Of a DNA stretch of 64,000 nucleotides, positions 48,101 through 59,400 are shown piece by piece. Each line of letters begins with the position of its first letter. Position 1 is the first letter of the stretch. This DNA is from Luscinia megarhynchos (taxonomy: Eukaryota; Chordata; Aves; Passeriformes; Turdidae). Position numbers and translations under genes: made by a program. The stretch spans positions 3,939,748 through 4,003,747 of the forward strand of contig CM067590.1 in assembly GCA_034336665.1 (NCBI GenBank), in the 5' to 3' direction. The notes below the pieces were generated by a model. It did no database searches. It saw only the letters and a list, made by a program, of their open reading frames with translations, and was not told the DNA's origin.

Positions 48101-51100
48101 CAAGGACCAAGCATTTATCTGCAGTTTTATCTGTTTGGTTTGGCCGTAGCTGCCTGGAAATTCCACAAAAAACACTGGATAAAGTCATGGAAAAAAACCA
48201 GTGCCTGTGGGGTTTTTGTGTGCCACTCCCTGCAGGGAGCTGCAGCCTCCTGAGCCCACAGGAGGAGGATGTGTCCACAATTTGGGGGTAATCAAGTGCA
48301 GTTATATTGATATGACTGAATCCACTCAGCTTTTGTCAACAGAGCTTCTGCACAACATCTGTGCAATGAAACCCTCAGTGAGTGAACAGCCCCTGGGCAG
48401 GGTTTAAATGGAATTTCTGCACAAAGCACAGGTTTTCTGAGTTTGAAATCTCATTTCCCAGATAACCACATGTGCTGAAGCAGGAGCCTTGAGGGAGTGG
48501 TGGACAGGATCAAAGTGAAGCCCTGGGGTGGGAAGGGGACACAAAATCAGCAGCACACACGGTGGTGGCACCTTCAGCACCTGCATGGCAGCGAAGAGGA
48601 GCCCCTGGGGCACCTGGGGAGAACCTTCTGTGCTGCTCCTCCTCACACTGCTGCTCCAGACCCTTCCCCAGCTCCCTTCCCTTCCCTGCTGCTCCAGCCC
48701 CTCAATGTCCTTCCAATCATGAGGGGCACAAAACAAGAGGATTTGAGGTGTGACCCCAGCAGTGCCCAGCACGGGGGGCAGTCACTGGTCCTGCTGGCCA
48801 CTGGCACAAGCCAGGTCTTCTTGGCCCCCTGGGCACTGCTGGGAGCTTGGAATCTGAATAGGCAGCAAACAGGTTTGGTTTGTTGACACAGGGGAGCTCA
48901 ACATCCTTGTGGCTGTGTCTTAAAGCTCTTTAACTGTTTTACTTGGGTGAGTTTATGTTCAAAAACCACAGAAAATGATTAAGTGGCCCTGTGGATTATT
49001 AACATTTTGGGCTGAATTGCAGGTACAGAGGTCTTGCAGCTCACTCCAGCTCAGTCAGCCATCAGCAGGGAGCTGCCAGCTTGTGCTGTCCCCTGCAGTG
49101 GCACCTGGCTGGTGCCACCGAGGGGCAGAGCTCGTTTCCGTGTGCCTGTCTCTGGTTACACATTCATCCTTTCCTGTTCCAGCACAGCTTCTGCTCTGCC
49201 TGGCAAACATTGTGACACCACTGCCACAAAGTCCCTTGGCTTGGGGGAGCGTCCATTGCCCCACAGCAGCAAGAGAAAAGACAAAATTCCATTTTCACTG
49301 GAGTTCTGGAGCTGCAATTGGATATTTTTCTGAGCTGCTGGGAACAACTCTTCTCCATGCAACTTCTGTATCCATCTCATTTTAGAGCAAATGGCTTTCC
49401 AGCAAATTCTTTCCCAAAACTGGCACTACCTGTGGGCATAGACAGTGTTGCAGTTTGGGTTTAAGTTGAATGTTCAGAGGATATAGGCATAGCCTCTGAA
49501 GTGAGGTGATATGTGACATCAAACTAAGTAATTATACAGCCAAGAAATCCTAATTCTCTACTGCTTTTCAGGCTTCATAAATATGTATTCCACAAATTAC
49601 ACTTTGCATGTTGCATAAACAGCCTTTGCCCGCTCTGTGTTGTTCCAAAATCCATGAGTGTGCAGTTTTTAAAAAAATTGAAAAGGAGTTTATGCCCATG
49701 ACAGGCCAGGGTAAACAGTTTTTGCCCTGTTTTATTTATGAGAATTGCAGAATAGTCATTTAATCAGAGACAGAGGCAGATAAAGGTCAGTTATCAGCTG
49801 CTGTGTCCTGATGATGAGTCCTTGGCTTTGCTGATTTATGACAGTTGAGAGTTGGATATTAATCTAAAGCATAATTTGGTGGGGATTTTAGTGTGTGTGT
49901 GTCTTTTTGTTGTGCTTGGGTGCTTTTGAGCTGTGGTGTTTTTTTGGGGTTTTCCAGTATTTCTCACACTTATTTTCTCTAGACCCTTCCACATGACCAG
50001 AAAAGATGTTGCAAGTCCTTGACAGGAAAGACACTATGAGAAATTTAAGTCTGGAAATGACTCAGGTATAAAAAGACTCTTCTTTCTCCCTTCCTGCCTG
50101 TGACCACGTGGTTTCCTCATCACATCCATCCTCTCTTCGTGTCCAGTTTCAAGTGGAAATTGCTGAAATATTTTATTGGCCCCCACGCCCCGTTATCTTC
50201 CGAGTCAAGGTCCTGTGGTGCAACAGCTTGGGTTGAGTCACTTGCCACCAGCAACTCTGGAGCTGGGAATTAGGGAGTGTTATCAGAGGAGTGCTAGCCC
50301 AGAATAGCACCCAGATCCAGTGCCAGGGCTGGTGATAAAAGTGAAAATTATGTAACTGTGTTGGGTAATTCAGATGGGCAGACAGGGCTTGTTCCGTGCG
50401 GGGAAACCATTCAGCTGAAGGAGAAACCAATTTCCACTCTCTGTGTCCACAGCTGCACGAACAGATGATGCTTTGCTTGAGGTAGAAAAGAACCTGCAAA
50501 TGGAAATTTCACTGGGTGGTGTTCTGTAGGGCACAGGAAAGCTGTGGCTGAGGTGAAGCAGCAGCAGGCAGCCCATGTCTCACTAGCAAACCTGTGCACC
50601 AGAGCTCTGCCCTCGGTGATGTGGTTTGACATGCACAAATCTGGAATCCCACAGTCCCAGTCTGCATTTGTCCTGGGCAAACTCTTACCCTGGTGCTCTT
50701 CTCTTGTGAGGGACAGCTCTGTCCCTGCTGGCATCTCCCCCTGCCTTAGCCATGTGAAATACCTGGAAATGTCAAGGTGAGGCAGAAATGTGAAGGCATA
50801 GTGGAATTATTTAAATTGGAAAATACCCTTAAAATCAACAAGGCAAATAATCTAACACTGCCAGCCCCCTAATAAACCATGTCCCTAAGTGCCACATCTC
50901 CACATCTTTTAAACACCTCCAGGGGTGTGTCTACACTTGGGAAAAGTGACTTTTATCACAGAGGTAAAAATCTGTAACATCCCAGCCCAGACACTGCTGT
51001 AACTCACCCAAGATCATGAGCTGAAGGCTTTGTGTGTGTTCTCACCAGAGATTTACCAACAGGAACCAAATGGATTCTGTGGAGGTCTTGGTCCTCCCCT

Positions 51101-51164
51101 CGAGGTCGAGCCTGTGTTATCAGCCTGCTGAGCCTGCAGCCACCTCCTCTCTCCTTGTGTCACA

Positions 51165-51720
51165 AGAAACATCCCAGTGCAGCCAAGGCAGGGTCACCTG
51201 GAGCAGGTGACACAGAAAGTGTCCGGGTGGGTTTGGGATGTCTCCAGAGAGGGACACTCCACGCCCTCCCTGGGCAGCTGCTCCAGTGCTCAGCCACCCT
51301 CAGTGCAGAGAAGTTCTTCCACATGTTGAGGTGTTTGTCTTGTGTTTCAGTTCATGCCCATTACTCCTCGTCCTGTCCCTGGGCACCAGCAGTGACACCA
51401 TCCTCTGAACATCCCTTGGAGATATTTGTATATTTATATAGGATTGATGGGATCGCCCTCAGCCCTCTCTTCTGTTGACTAACCAGGCCCAGCTGCCACA
51501 GTCTCCTCATCACAGAGATGTTCAAACTCCTCAGCATCTTTGTGGTCTCTGCTGGATTCTCTGCAGCAGCTCCTTGTCTTTCTTGAACCATGGAGCCAGA
51601 ACTGGGCACTGCTCCAGATGTGCCTCACTGGGACCAAGGGGCAGGATCACTCCTGCCCTGCTGCCACACTCTTCCCAATGCCCCAGGGTCCCATTGTCCC
51701 TCCTGCAGCTGTAATTCCCT
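51165..51720 (-). mobile_element. Old CR1 fragment
   Basis: Antisense CR1 of an older subfamily: GGACACTCCACGCCCTCCCT, GTGCAGAGAAGTTCTTCC, CTCCTCGTCCTGTCCCTGGG, CTCCAGATGTGCCTCACTGG. Confidence 0.75.
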
Positions 51721-53409
51721 CCCAGGTGTTTCTCTGCAGAGCTGCTCTCCACTGGGTCACCCCCAACCTGTCCTGCTCCTGGTTCCTTCATTTTCCTGGA
51801 GCTGCTGGGGCCAGCCTGCTCAGGAACTGAGAGCCCTGTGGCTCCACAGGAGTTAATCCTGGCAAACACAGAGCCAGCAGAGGAGCTGTTTGACCAGAGG
51901 CTCAGCCACTCTGGTGCATTTGCTATTTCAATCTCAACAACTCCTGGTTTGTTTAGAAAGGGCTGTGCTGTGTTATCACCAATCAACAATAACTCCCAGG
52001 TGCCAGCCCCTCTCCTGCCTGTGCCTGAGGACCACCTGTGCTCATCTCTGCTCTTCAGCACCACCGTGGTCCCCTTTAGCCCCAGAACCAGCAGGAGTTC
52101 GGCAAACAGCACAGGATTTACCTTGGGAGTGATGCAACCTCGGTTTGATGGACAAGGACATGGGCAGCACATGAAAAACAGCGAGCCCAAGGTAATTTGA
52201 TGGCTCAGGGAATGGCCAAAAATAGACCTGGTGACTCCTGTCACTCGAGTTAACCTTTGGGCTTTGCCCCTGGAGCTCTCCTTGGTTCACAGGGAATTAC
52301 ATGCCCCTCATGGACACAGCAGGTCCTGGCTGAGGATCAGGGCAGCCTGGAGTATGAGGGTCAGGAATCTGAATTTTCCAGATCTCACCAACTTCCAGGC
52401 TGCTGTTTTGTCTTGCTGTCCAAAATAAATTCGCCAGGTGATGAGAACGGAGCCACCTTGGAGGGGCTGCAGAGAGGAGGAGGTGAGACAACCGGGGAGC
52501 TGCAGGGGAAGGCTCAGAGTGCAGGAGGTGGAAATAGCCAGAACTGGAGCTGCCTGGGCTCCCCAGGCTGCCTTGGCCCTCCTGTCCTGCTCTGCTGGGC
52601 TGTTTTACAGCTGCAATATCAGCACTGCTCTGTCCTCCCCAGCTGCAGCCTGACCTTCTGCCAGGAGCTTCCCCAACCACATATTCCTGAGCTTTGCTCA
52701 TCAGCTGAGTGGTGTGAACCAACCCCCTGTGTGAGTGGGGAATGTCTCTGGGCAGTGGAAGGAGGCAGAAAAGAATTCACAGGGAAAAAAAAAAACAATG
52801 GCTTGGAACTCTTGGTCTGCACCAGGAAAATAGCAGCAATAATTAATTTCACAGATGCAGCTGTTTTCCTAACAGGATAAACAAAATCCTGGCTTTTCTG
52901 CAGCTTTATCAGCCAGGAGCAAGTGAGAACAGTTATATGGATCTACCTGATCATAACCCTTAAAAATAAATTAATAAAGAAATCAATATGCACTGGTGAA
53001 CTCCAGCTTAAACAAGCAAAACCCAGGGAGGGCAGGAGAAGGTGGAGCTGCCACCAGACCACAGGTTCTGGTAATGGGGGCTTGGACATCAGAACTGCCC
53101 AGTGCTGGTGATGCTCTAAGCAGGTCCAGCCCGGACCTTGGTTGGAAAACAGCAGCACAGGACTGGTTTGTGCTCTGCCAGCCCCACACTGTTCCTCCCT
53201 GCAATGCAGGGGGCCTCTCACCCCCTGCATCCCTAAATCTGAAATCCCACTTTGATATTTCCCCAGAGATTTCTGCTCCAGGTTGCAGCACATTTTCCAT
53301 CTTGCCCTGTCCAGAACGGCCCAAGAACTTCTTCATGAACCATCATCTCCTGTTTCATTTGCTCAAAGGGATTGTGGTTGCTCAGGGCTCTACTTAAGAA
53401 TCTTTTTCA

Positions 53410-53690
53410 CAGAATCATTAAGTCTGGAAAGGACCTCTAAGACCATCAAATCAAATTTTCAACCCATGGTCACCACGAAACCGTGTCCCCCAGCAGCACA
53501 TCCACATGGTTTTTTTTAACTTTTCCAGAGATTGTGACTTCACCATGACCCTGCACAGCCTGTTCCAATGATTTACAACATTTTCCATGAAAAATTTTTC
53601 CCTGATGTCCAACGTAAACCTCCCGTGGTGCAGCTTGAGGCCATTTCCTCTTGTCCTATTGAATCTTGCCCTTAGCTTTACTTTACTTGA
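53410..53690 (-). mobile_element. Old CR1 fragment
   Basis: CAGAATCATTAAGTCTGGAA, CTCTAAGACCATCAAATCAA, CCATTTCCTCTTGTCCTATT. Confidence 0.85.
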
Positions 53691-53879
53691 GGGACAAAAG
53701 AGCAAAAAGCAGTTTTTGGAAGGATTCTGACTATTTTCCTCCGTTCCCCGAAAATTTCTGCTGGGTCAGCCTGTAGCACCACAGCAGCCCGAGGTGCTCC
53801 AGAGCTTCACACTGTTCCAGCACAGCCTGGGGCAGTGTTTGGGCTGTGCTGCTGGCCCAGGAACAGCCAAATTTTGGTG

Positions 53880-54600
53880 ACTGGCACAGCCTAATCCCGG
53901 TGTTTGGCACAGCCCAATCCCGGTGTTTGCCACAGCTGAATTCTGGTGTCTGGCACAGCTCATTCCCTGGTGTTTGGCACAGCCCATTCCCGGTGTTTGG
54001 CACAACCCAGTCCCGGTGTTTGGCATAGTCCACTCCCGGTGTTCGGCACAGTTTATTCCCGGTGTTCGGCACAGCCCAGTCTCAGTGTTTGGCACAGCCC
54101 AATCTCGGTCTTTGGCACAGCCCAATCCCGGTGTTTGGCACAGCCCAATCCCGGTGTTCGGCACAGTTTATTCCCGGTGTTTGGCACAGCCCAGTCCCGG
54201 TGTTCGGCACAGTTTATTCTCGGTGTTTGGCACAGCCCAGTCCCGGTGTTTGGCACAGTTCATTCTCGGTGTTCGGCACAGCTTTATTCCCGGTGTTTGG
54301 CACAGCCCAATCCCGGTGTTCGGCACAGTTTATTCTCGGTGTTCGGCATAGCCCAGTCTCAGTGTTTGGCACAGCCCAATCTCGGTCTTTGGCACAGCCC
54401 AGTCCCGGTGTTTAGCACAGCCCAGTCCCGGTGTTTGGCACAGCCCATTCCCGGTGTTTGGCACAGCCCAGTCCCGGTGTTCGGCACAGCCCATTCCCGG
54501 TGTTCGGCACAGCCCAGTCTCAGTGTTTGGCACAGCCCATTCTCGGTGTTCGGCACAGTTTATTCCCGGTGTTCGGCACAGCCCAGTCTCGGTGTCCCGC
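53880..54600. repeat. 23-bp minisatellite abutting ACSBG2 promoter
   Basis: About 31 copies of CCCGGTGTTTGGCACAGCCCAAT with TTT/TTC, AAT/AGT/ATT and CCCG/CTCG/CTCA variants. It stops at 54600, immediately before the promoter island. TTGGCACAGCCCAAT resembles a degenerate NFI full site. Confidence 0.97.
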
Positions 54601-54609
54601 ACACCATGC

Positions 54610-54861
54610 CGGGCATTGACCGCGGGTAACCCGCGCCGGGAGTGGGCGTGGCCTGGCTGTTATTGACAGCCGCCTCTTCCAATCGCGCCTCTCCCTCAGC
54701 GCAGTGGGCGGGGCTTCCCCCTGCCCACCCCTGTCTCGCCCAATGGGGAGTCCCGAAAGGCGGAGTGGGCGGGGCCAAGGGCAGCGCTGCGCGCTGTAAA
54801 AGGCGCCGCCGGCGGCGCGCGGGAGCTGCTGAGGGGCCGCGCGCTCCCGCCGGGCCCGGAG
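54610..54861 (+). promoter_or_regulatory. ACSBG2: ACSBG2 promoter and probable non-coding exon 1
   Basis: A compact CpG island. It holds three GC boxes (around 54643, 54708 and 54768), two CCAAT boxes (in 54678-54686 and at 54739-54743), a TATA-like TGTAAAAGG at 54795-54803, and a GGAG/GTAACG donor after 54861. A cap site near 54828 is inferred, giving a first exon of about 35 bases. The acceptor of the first coding exon at 61739 requires an upstream 5' UTR exon on the plus strand, and this is the best candidate. A perfect 15-base palindrome, CGCGGGTAACCCGCG, is at 54621-54635, and inverted arms GGCTGT/ACAGCC lie at about 54655-54671. Confidence 0.65.
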
Positions 54862-55189
54862 GTAACGCGCGGTCCTAAAGCCCGGCCCGGCCGGGGCTGA
54901 GGGCGGGAGGGGGGTCCCGGCTCCACACCGCCCCCTGGGCGTCCCCAGCATCACCTGGTGTGTGTGTGGGTGCCCGCCCACCGCGGGGGGCTCGCTGTGG
55001 GGGTCACCATCCCGGCAGATGCTTCTCGTGATGTCCCGTTCGTGGGTGGGTGTCTGGGCAGCGCGGGGGGGGGGAATTATTGCTGGTTTTGATTAAATGA
55101 ACACAGGGTGGGTTAGGGCGGGGAGTTTCCCCCAGCCGCCGGTCAGAGGTGGTGTGAGGAGAAGGGATTTCCCTTCCCTGTGCTGTCAG

Positions 55190-55935
55190 GGACTCATCGT
55201 GAGGGACCGTGAGGTGTCCTGAGAGTTTGGGATGCTCTGAGTGTCCTGAGAGGTGGGGATGCTCTGTGAGGTGTCCTGAGAGTTTGGGGATTCTCTGAGT
55301 GACCTGAGAGCTTGGGAATTCTCTGAGTGACCTGAGAGTTTGGGATGCTCTGAGTGTCCTGAGAGGTGGGGATTCTCTGTGGGGTGTCCTGAGAGCTTGG
55401 GAATTCTCTGAGTGACCTGAGAGGTGGGGATGCTCTCTGAGGTGTCCTGAGAGCTTGGGGATGCTCTGAGTGACCTGAGAGTTTGGGATGCTCTGAGTGA
55501 CCTGAGAGGTGGGAATGCTCTGTGAGGTGTCCTGAGAGCTTGGGGATTCTCTGAGGTGTCCTGAGCGTTTGGGATGCTCTGAGATGACCTGAGAGTTTCG
55601 GAATATTCTGTGAGGTGACCTGAGAGTTTGAGATGCTCCATGAGGTGTCCTGAGGGATCAGGGATGCTCTGTGAGGCGATCTGAGAGTTTGGGATGTTCT
55701 GAGGTAGCCTGAGAAGTAGGAATGCTCCGTGAGGCGACCTGAGAGTTTGGGAATATTCTGTGAGGTGACCTGAGCCTTTGGGATGCTTGAGTGACCTGAG
55801 AGTTTGAGATGCTCCATGAGGTGTCCTGAGGGATCAGGGATGCTCCGTGAGGTGACCTGAGAGTTTGGGATGCTCCACGAGGAGACCTGGGAGTTTGGGG
55901 GTGCTTGAATGACCTGAAGGATGGGGGATGCTCTG
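55190..55935. repeat. ~27-bp minisatellite in ACSBG2 intron 1
   Basis: About 27 copies of CCTGAGAGTTTGGGATGCTCTGAGTGA-like units of 27-33 bases, in which GTGAGGTGTCCTGAG and GAGTGACCTGAG alternate. Confidence 0.95.
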
Positions 55936-55947
55936 AGTGACCCGAGT

Positions 55948-56000
55948 GCCCGGCTCCCAGCCCCCGTGCCCGGCTCCCAGCCCCCGTGCCCGGCTCCCAG
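55948..56000. repeat. 20-bp repeat, about 2.5 copies
   Basis: GTGCCCGGCTCCCAGCCCCC repeated in tandem; G/C-rich, directly after the 27-bp array. Confidence 0.9.
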
Positions 56001-57070
56001 CGGACACAGAGCCACGTGTACGAGCCCGGTGAAATGCAGCGCTGTGCTTTCCTGCCCGGAGCGAGCGCGTTTCCCCGCGCTGTGCAGATGTGCAGGAATT
56101 CCCCTGCAGCATCCCTCCGCCCTGCAGAAGCAGTGCCCCTGGAAGGGAGGGTTCTGTGCCTGTCTGCTGGCCCGGCGATGGTCAGTGGCTTTCTGCTGCC
56201 AAAAGCTCAGCTCTGAGCTGAAGGTGCTGCCTTGCTCAGGAGCCTGTCTGCAGCGCTGACAGTCACTCAGCATCCCAACAGGCTGGAGTTGCTTTTCCTG
56301 CTGTTTTCTCCACTGCAGCATCCGGAGGGCAGGGGGTAACTGCCCAGCACCTGTGGTCGGTGCTGCTGTCCAGGACAAAACCTTCAGTGCTCAGGAAGCT
56401 TTTATCACTGCCTCTCCTAAAAACGGAGCTTATCTAAGAGGAAGAAGAGTTTGCTCAGCTTTTGCCTCCTCACTCAGTGAACCTTTAAAGAGAACAAAAG
56501 GCCCAGGTTTCTGTTTTGGTGATGATGTGGCAATTGCCTGGAGCTGCTCTGGACAGGAGCAGGGCGGATGTGGTGCCTTTACCGGTTAAAAGAAACCAGC
56601 TACAGGAAGCCGAGTGGCGCCGTGCTAGTAAATGTCAAGTGACTGATAACGTGCTCGGTAATTTGAATTTGAACTGGTGTTGTTGAAGCTCTGTGTGTGT
56701 TTTAGGTAAAGGTGTGTCCAGAGCCTTTGAAATGGAAACTCCGCTCCTACACCCTTCACTGTCACAAGTTTGCACTTCCTCAGACCTTTATTCTGCTTTG
56801 TCAGTGAAGCCCCATAGTGGTTCCAAAGAAACACCCCATTTGCAGTTCTGCTGGGTCCGGCGCTCCCTCAAAGCAGAAGTGTTCTTATTCAAATGATTTA
56901 AGGAGTCAGACAGGCTTAATTAGAAGGGAGGTTTCTTCCTGCGGTTTTTTTGTTTGGGAGTGTGTCCTCCATGTTCCCGAACACTCTGGTACATCACGGG
57001 CTGCTAATTCCTGAGGGAACAGCGTGGGGTGGGAGCATTTGGTATCCGAGAGTTACACCTGGCTCTGGTG

Positions 57071-57125
57071 AACCATGAATGGTTTGGGTTGGAAAGGACC
57101 TTAATTAAAGATCGTCCCCTCCTAA
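57071..57125 (-). mobile_element. CR1 3' end, short
   Basis: CCATGAATGGTTTGGGTTGG followed by AAAGGACCTTAATTAAAGAT. Confidence 0.8.
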
Positions 57126-57424
57126 CCCTGGAGCATGTGTGTTTTCCAGTGGCTGTGTTTGTAACTAAGCATCAGGGAGGGAAGGCCCGAGCTGCAGTGC
57201 TGAGCAAAGCTAGGCAGGGTCGGTATATATTGGGAAACACTTGCTTCTAACCTGAATTTGCTGGATGAAATGCATGGCTGGTTTGAGAAGCTGCACAATC
57301 AGATTGCACTTCAGCTCATGGTGTGAGTGAACCCTGGGTTGTGCACAGTGAGCAGAACTCAGGGATGGTCTCCACTGGGAAGAGCTTTTCCCTCTTGTGT
57401 GGCTGAAGGTGATGCAGAAAGCCT

Positions 57425-57832
57425 GGAAAGGGAACTTAGAGGGATGGAGCAGCTCTGAGAGAATGGGGGTTGTTCAGCCTGGAGAAGTTTTGGGGGAACT
57501 TCATGGTGGCCTTCAGTGCCTGAAGGGAGCCTGCAAGAAAATGAGTGACAGAGAGAGACTGAAAGGGCCTGGAGTGCCAGGGGGAATGGCTCCCACTGCC
57601 AGAGGGCAGGGTTAGAGCAGGTATTAGGAGGAAGTTCTTCCCTGGGAGGGTGGGGAGCCCTGGCATGGGGTGGCCAGAGAAGCTGTGGCTGCCCTGGATC
57701 CCTGGAAGTGTCCAAGGCCAGGTTGGACATTGGGCTTGGAGCAGCCTGGATAATAAAGATGTCCCTGCACATGAGGCAGTGAATGAGCTTTAAGGTCCCT
57801 TCTGACCCAAACCATTCTGGGATTCCACGATT
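57425..57832 (+). mobile_element. CR1 3' fragment, one of the longest copies
   Basis: About 400 bases of sense CR1, from GGGGGTTGTTCAGCCTGGAG through GGTGGGGAGCCCTGGCATGG to CCAAACCATTCTGGGATTCC. Confidence 0.92.
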
Positions 57833-58057
57833 CCCCGACAGCAGGAGGGGGAACACCTCACCCTTTCCCTTGAAACTTGGTTGCTGCCCTAATGCACAGC
57901 TGGCATTACAGAAACGCTGTAATTCGTGCAGAGACCACAGCTTCCCCCACACTGTGTGCCCTGACCCCCTCGTTATGGGGAAGCAAAGTGGGAGCAGCGT
58001 GAAAGGGGTCAGGAGTGATGGCCTGGGCTCTGCTCGGCTTTTCCTGGAGCGAGAGGG

Positions 58058-58505
58058 GCCGCGGGCACGGCTGGGGTGGCACCGTGGGCACAGCTGGGGT
58101 GGCACCGCGGGCACAGCTGGGGTGGCACCGCGGGCACAGCTGGGGTGGCACCGTGGGCACAGCTGGGGTGTCACCGCGGGCACGGCTGGGGTGGCACCGC
58201 GGGCACAGCTGGGGTGTCACCGCGGGGAGGGCTGGGGTGACACCGCGGGCACGGCTGGGGTGGCACCGCGGGCACAGCTGGGGTGGCACCGCGGGCACGG
58301 CTGGGGTGGCACCGTGGGCACAGCTGGGGTGTCACCGCGGGGAGGGCTGGGGTGACACCGCGGGCACGGCTGGGGTGTCACCGCGGGCACAGCTCGGGTG
58401 TCACCGCGGGCACGGCTGGGGTGTCACCGTGGGCACGGCTAGGGGTGTCACCGTGGGCACGGCTGGGGTGTCACCGTGGGCACAGCTAGGGGTGGCACCG
58501 CGGGC
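58058..58505. repeat. 23-bp GC-rich minisatellite
   Basis: About 19 copies of GGCACAGCTGGGGTGGCACCGCG-like units (GGCACCGCGGGCACAGCTGGGGT phase), with GTCACC/GGCACC, CACGG/CACAG and GTGGG/GCGGG variants; CpG-rich. Frames encoding GWHRGHSWG are artefacts. Confidence 0.97.
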
Positions 58506-58759
58506 GGCTCTGGGCTCTGCAGGCTGGGCAGCTCTGAGTGCTGCGAGCACGGGGCTGCAGATCCAGCACATCTCACACTGCCGATAAACCTCTGGGGCTC
58601 CAGCCCACAACCCGAGTGCGGCAGCACCTGCTGGGTGTTTTTTCAGCCGTCCATCCCCCTCTCGCTGCCCGTGAATGAAACTGTTCCTGGCGTGGTGACT
58701 CGCGTGGCGTGAGCAGCGACGTGTCCTGGCGCAGATGAGTGAGCGGGAAGGAAAGGGGC

Positions 58760-59130
58760 TGTTCCCCTCCCGGTGCGGCTGGAGGCGTGCTGCCTCGGAT
58801 TCATGACATAAAAAAAGATTCTTTCACTCCTGTCCCTCATCGAGATGAACACGCCCCTCGCATCACGCGATTTAAATGTGTCTGTAATGCGAGTACGAAA
58901 TAGCAGCTTAAAATCCACTTCTTAGAGAGGGATCAAAGATAATGGGGTTCATCTCAAATCAGCTTGAAATCCCTTGAAACAATTAAAGCTCAGCCTGGCG
59001 ACTTAGAAGAATCAAAGATTTTTTTGATGAGTGTAAACCTTAAATAAACGTTTAAAAACACCGAAGTGCTGAAAGCAGCGTGGGAGCCACCAAAGAAAAA
59101 ACAATAAAAAACGCTAATTTTGATTCAAAG
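58760..59130. promoter_or_regulatory. Candidate intronic enhancer with TCF/LEF motifs
   Basis: Repeat-free DNA right after the 23-bp array. It keeps CpGs despite moderate AT content and carries ATCAAAGAT twice (58932-58940, 59011-59019) plus TTCAAAG near 59121. ATCAAAG is the TCF/LEF core. Function is inferred only. Confidence 0.35.
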
Positions 59131-59225
59131 AGATTAAACATGAGGTGTCCCAGGGCTGTGTTCCCCCAGGGGCAGCCGGGATCCCTGTGAGCCAGGCTGG
59201 GGGCAGGCGTGGGGCCGGAGCCTCC

Positions 59226-59400
59226 TTAAGAGAGGCGGCGGTGTGGGGTGACGAGCCGCTTCCAATTGCGAGGCAGCAGCACATGACATAAGATGCTCCA
59301 GATCTGCCTCCTGGGCGCTAGTTTAAAAATAAAGGATATTACACGTCGGGCTCGGCGCCGGCTGCGGAGGGGAGGCTGCGGGACGGGCGATGCGTGGTGA
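59226..59400 (+). promoter_or_regulatory. Possible alternative ACSBG2 promoter
   Basis: A small GC-rich stretch with a TATA-like TTTAAAAATAAAGG at about 59321-59334. It is followed about 30 bases on by CpG-rich sequence and a GTG/GTGAGG potential donor near 59395. It could supply a second 5' UTR exon to the acceptor at 61739. Confidence 0.25.

Larger units (their letters stand above)
43718..53879. other. Intergenic space between RFX2 and ACSBG2 promoters
   Basis: About 10 kb between the two divergent genes. It holds a polypurine tract (43982-44940) and CR1 copies at 44945-45160, 51165-51720 and 53410-53690. The stretches 45160-51165 and 51720-53410 show no gene, no RNA gene and no intact mobile element that I can recognise; open frames there are short and unrelated to known families. 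Confidence 0.6.

Noticed and set aside
53946..54629. 227-codon frame (FGTAQSRCLAQP)
   Set aside because: Repeat translation of the 23-bp array upstream of ACSBG2.
55194..56378. 394-codon minus-strand frame
   Set aside because: Mostly the 27-bp minisatellite; runs against ACSBG2 inside its intron with no homology.
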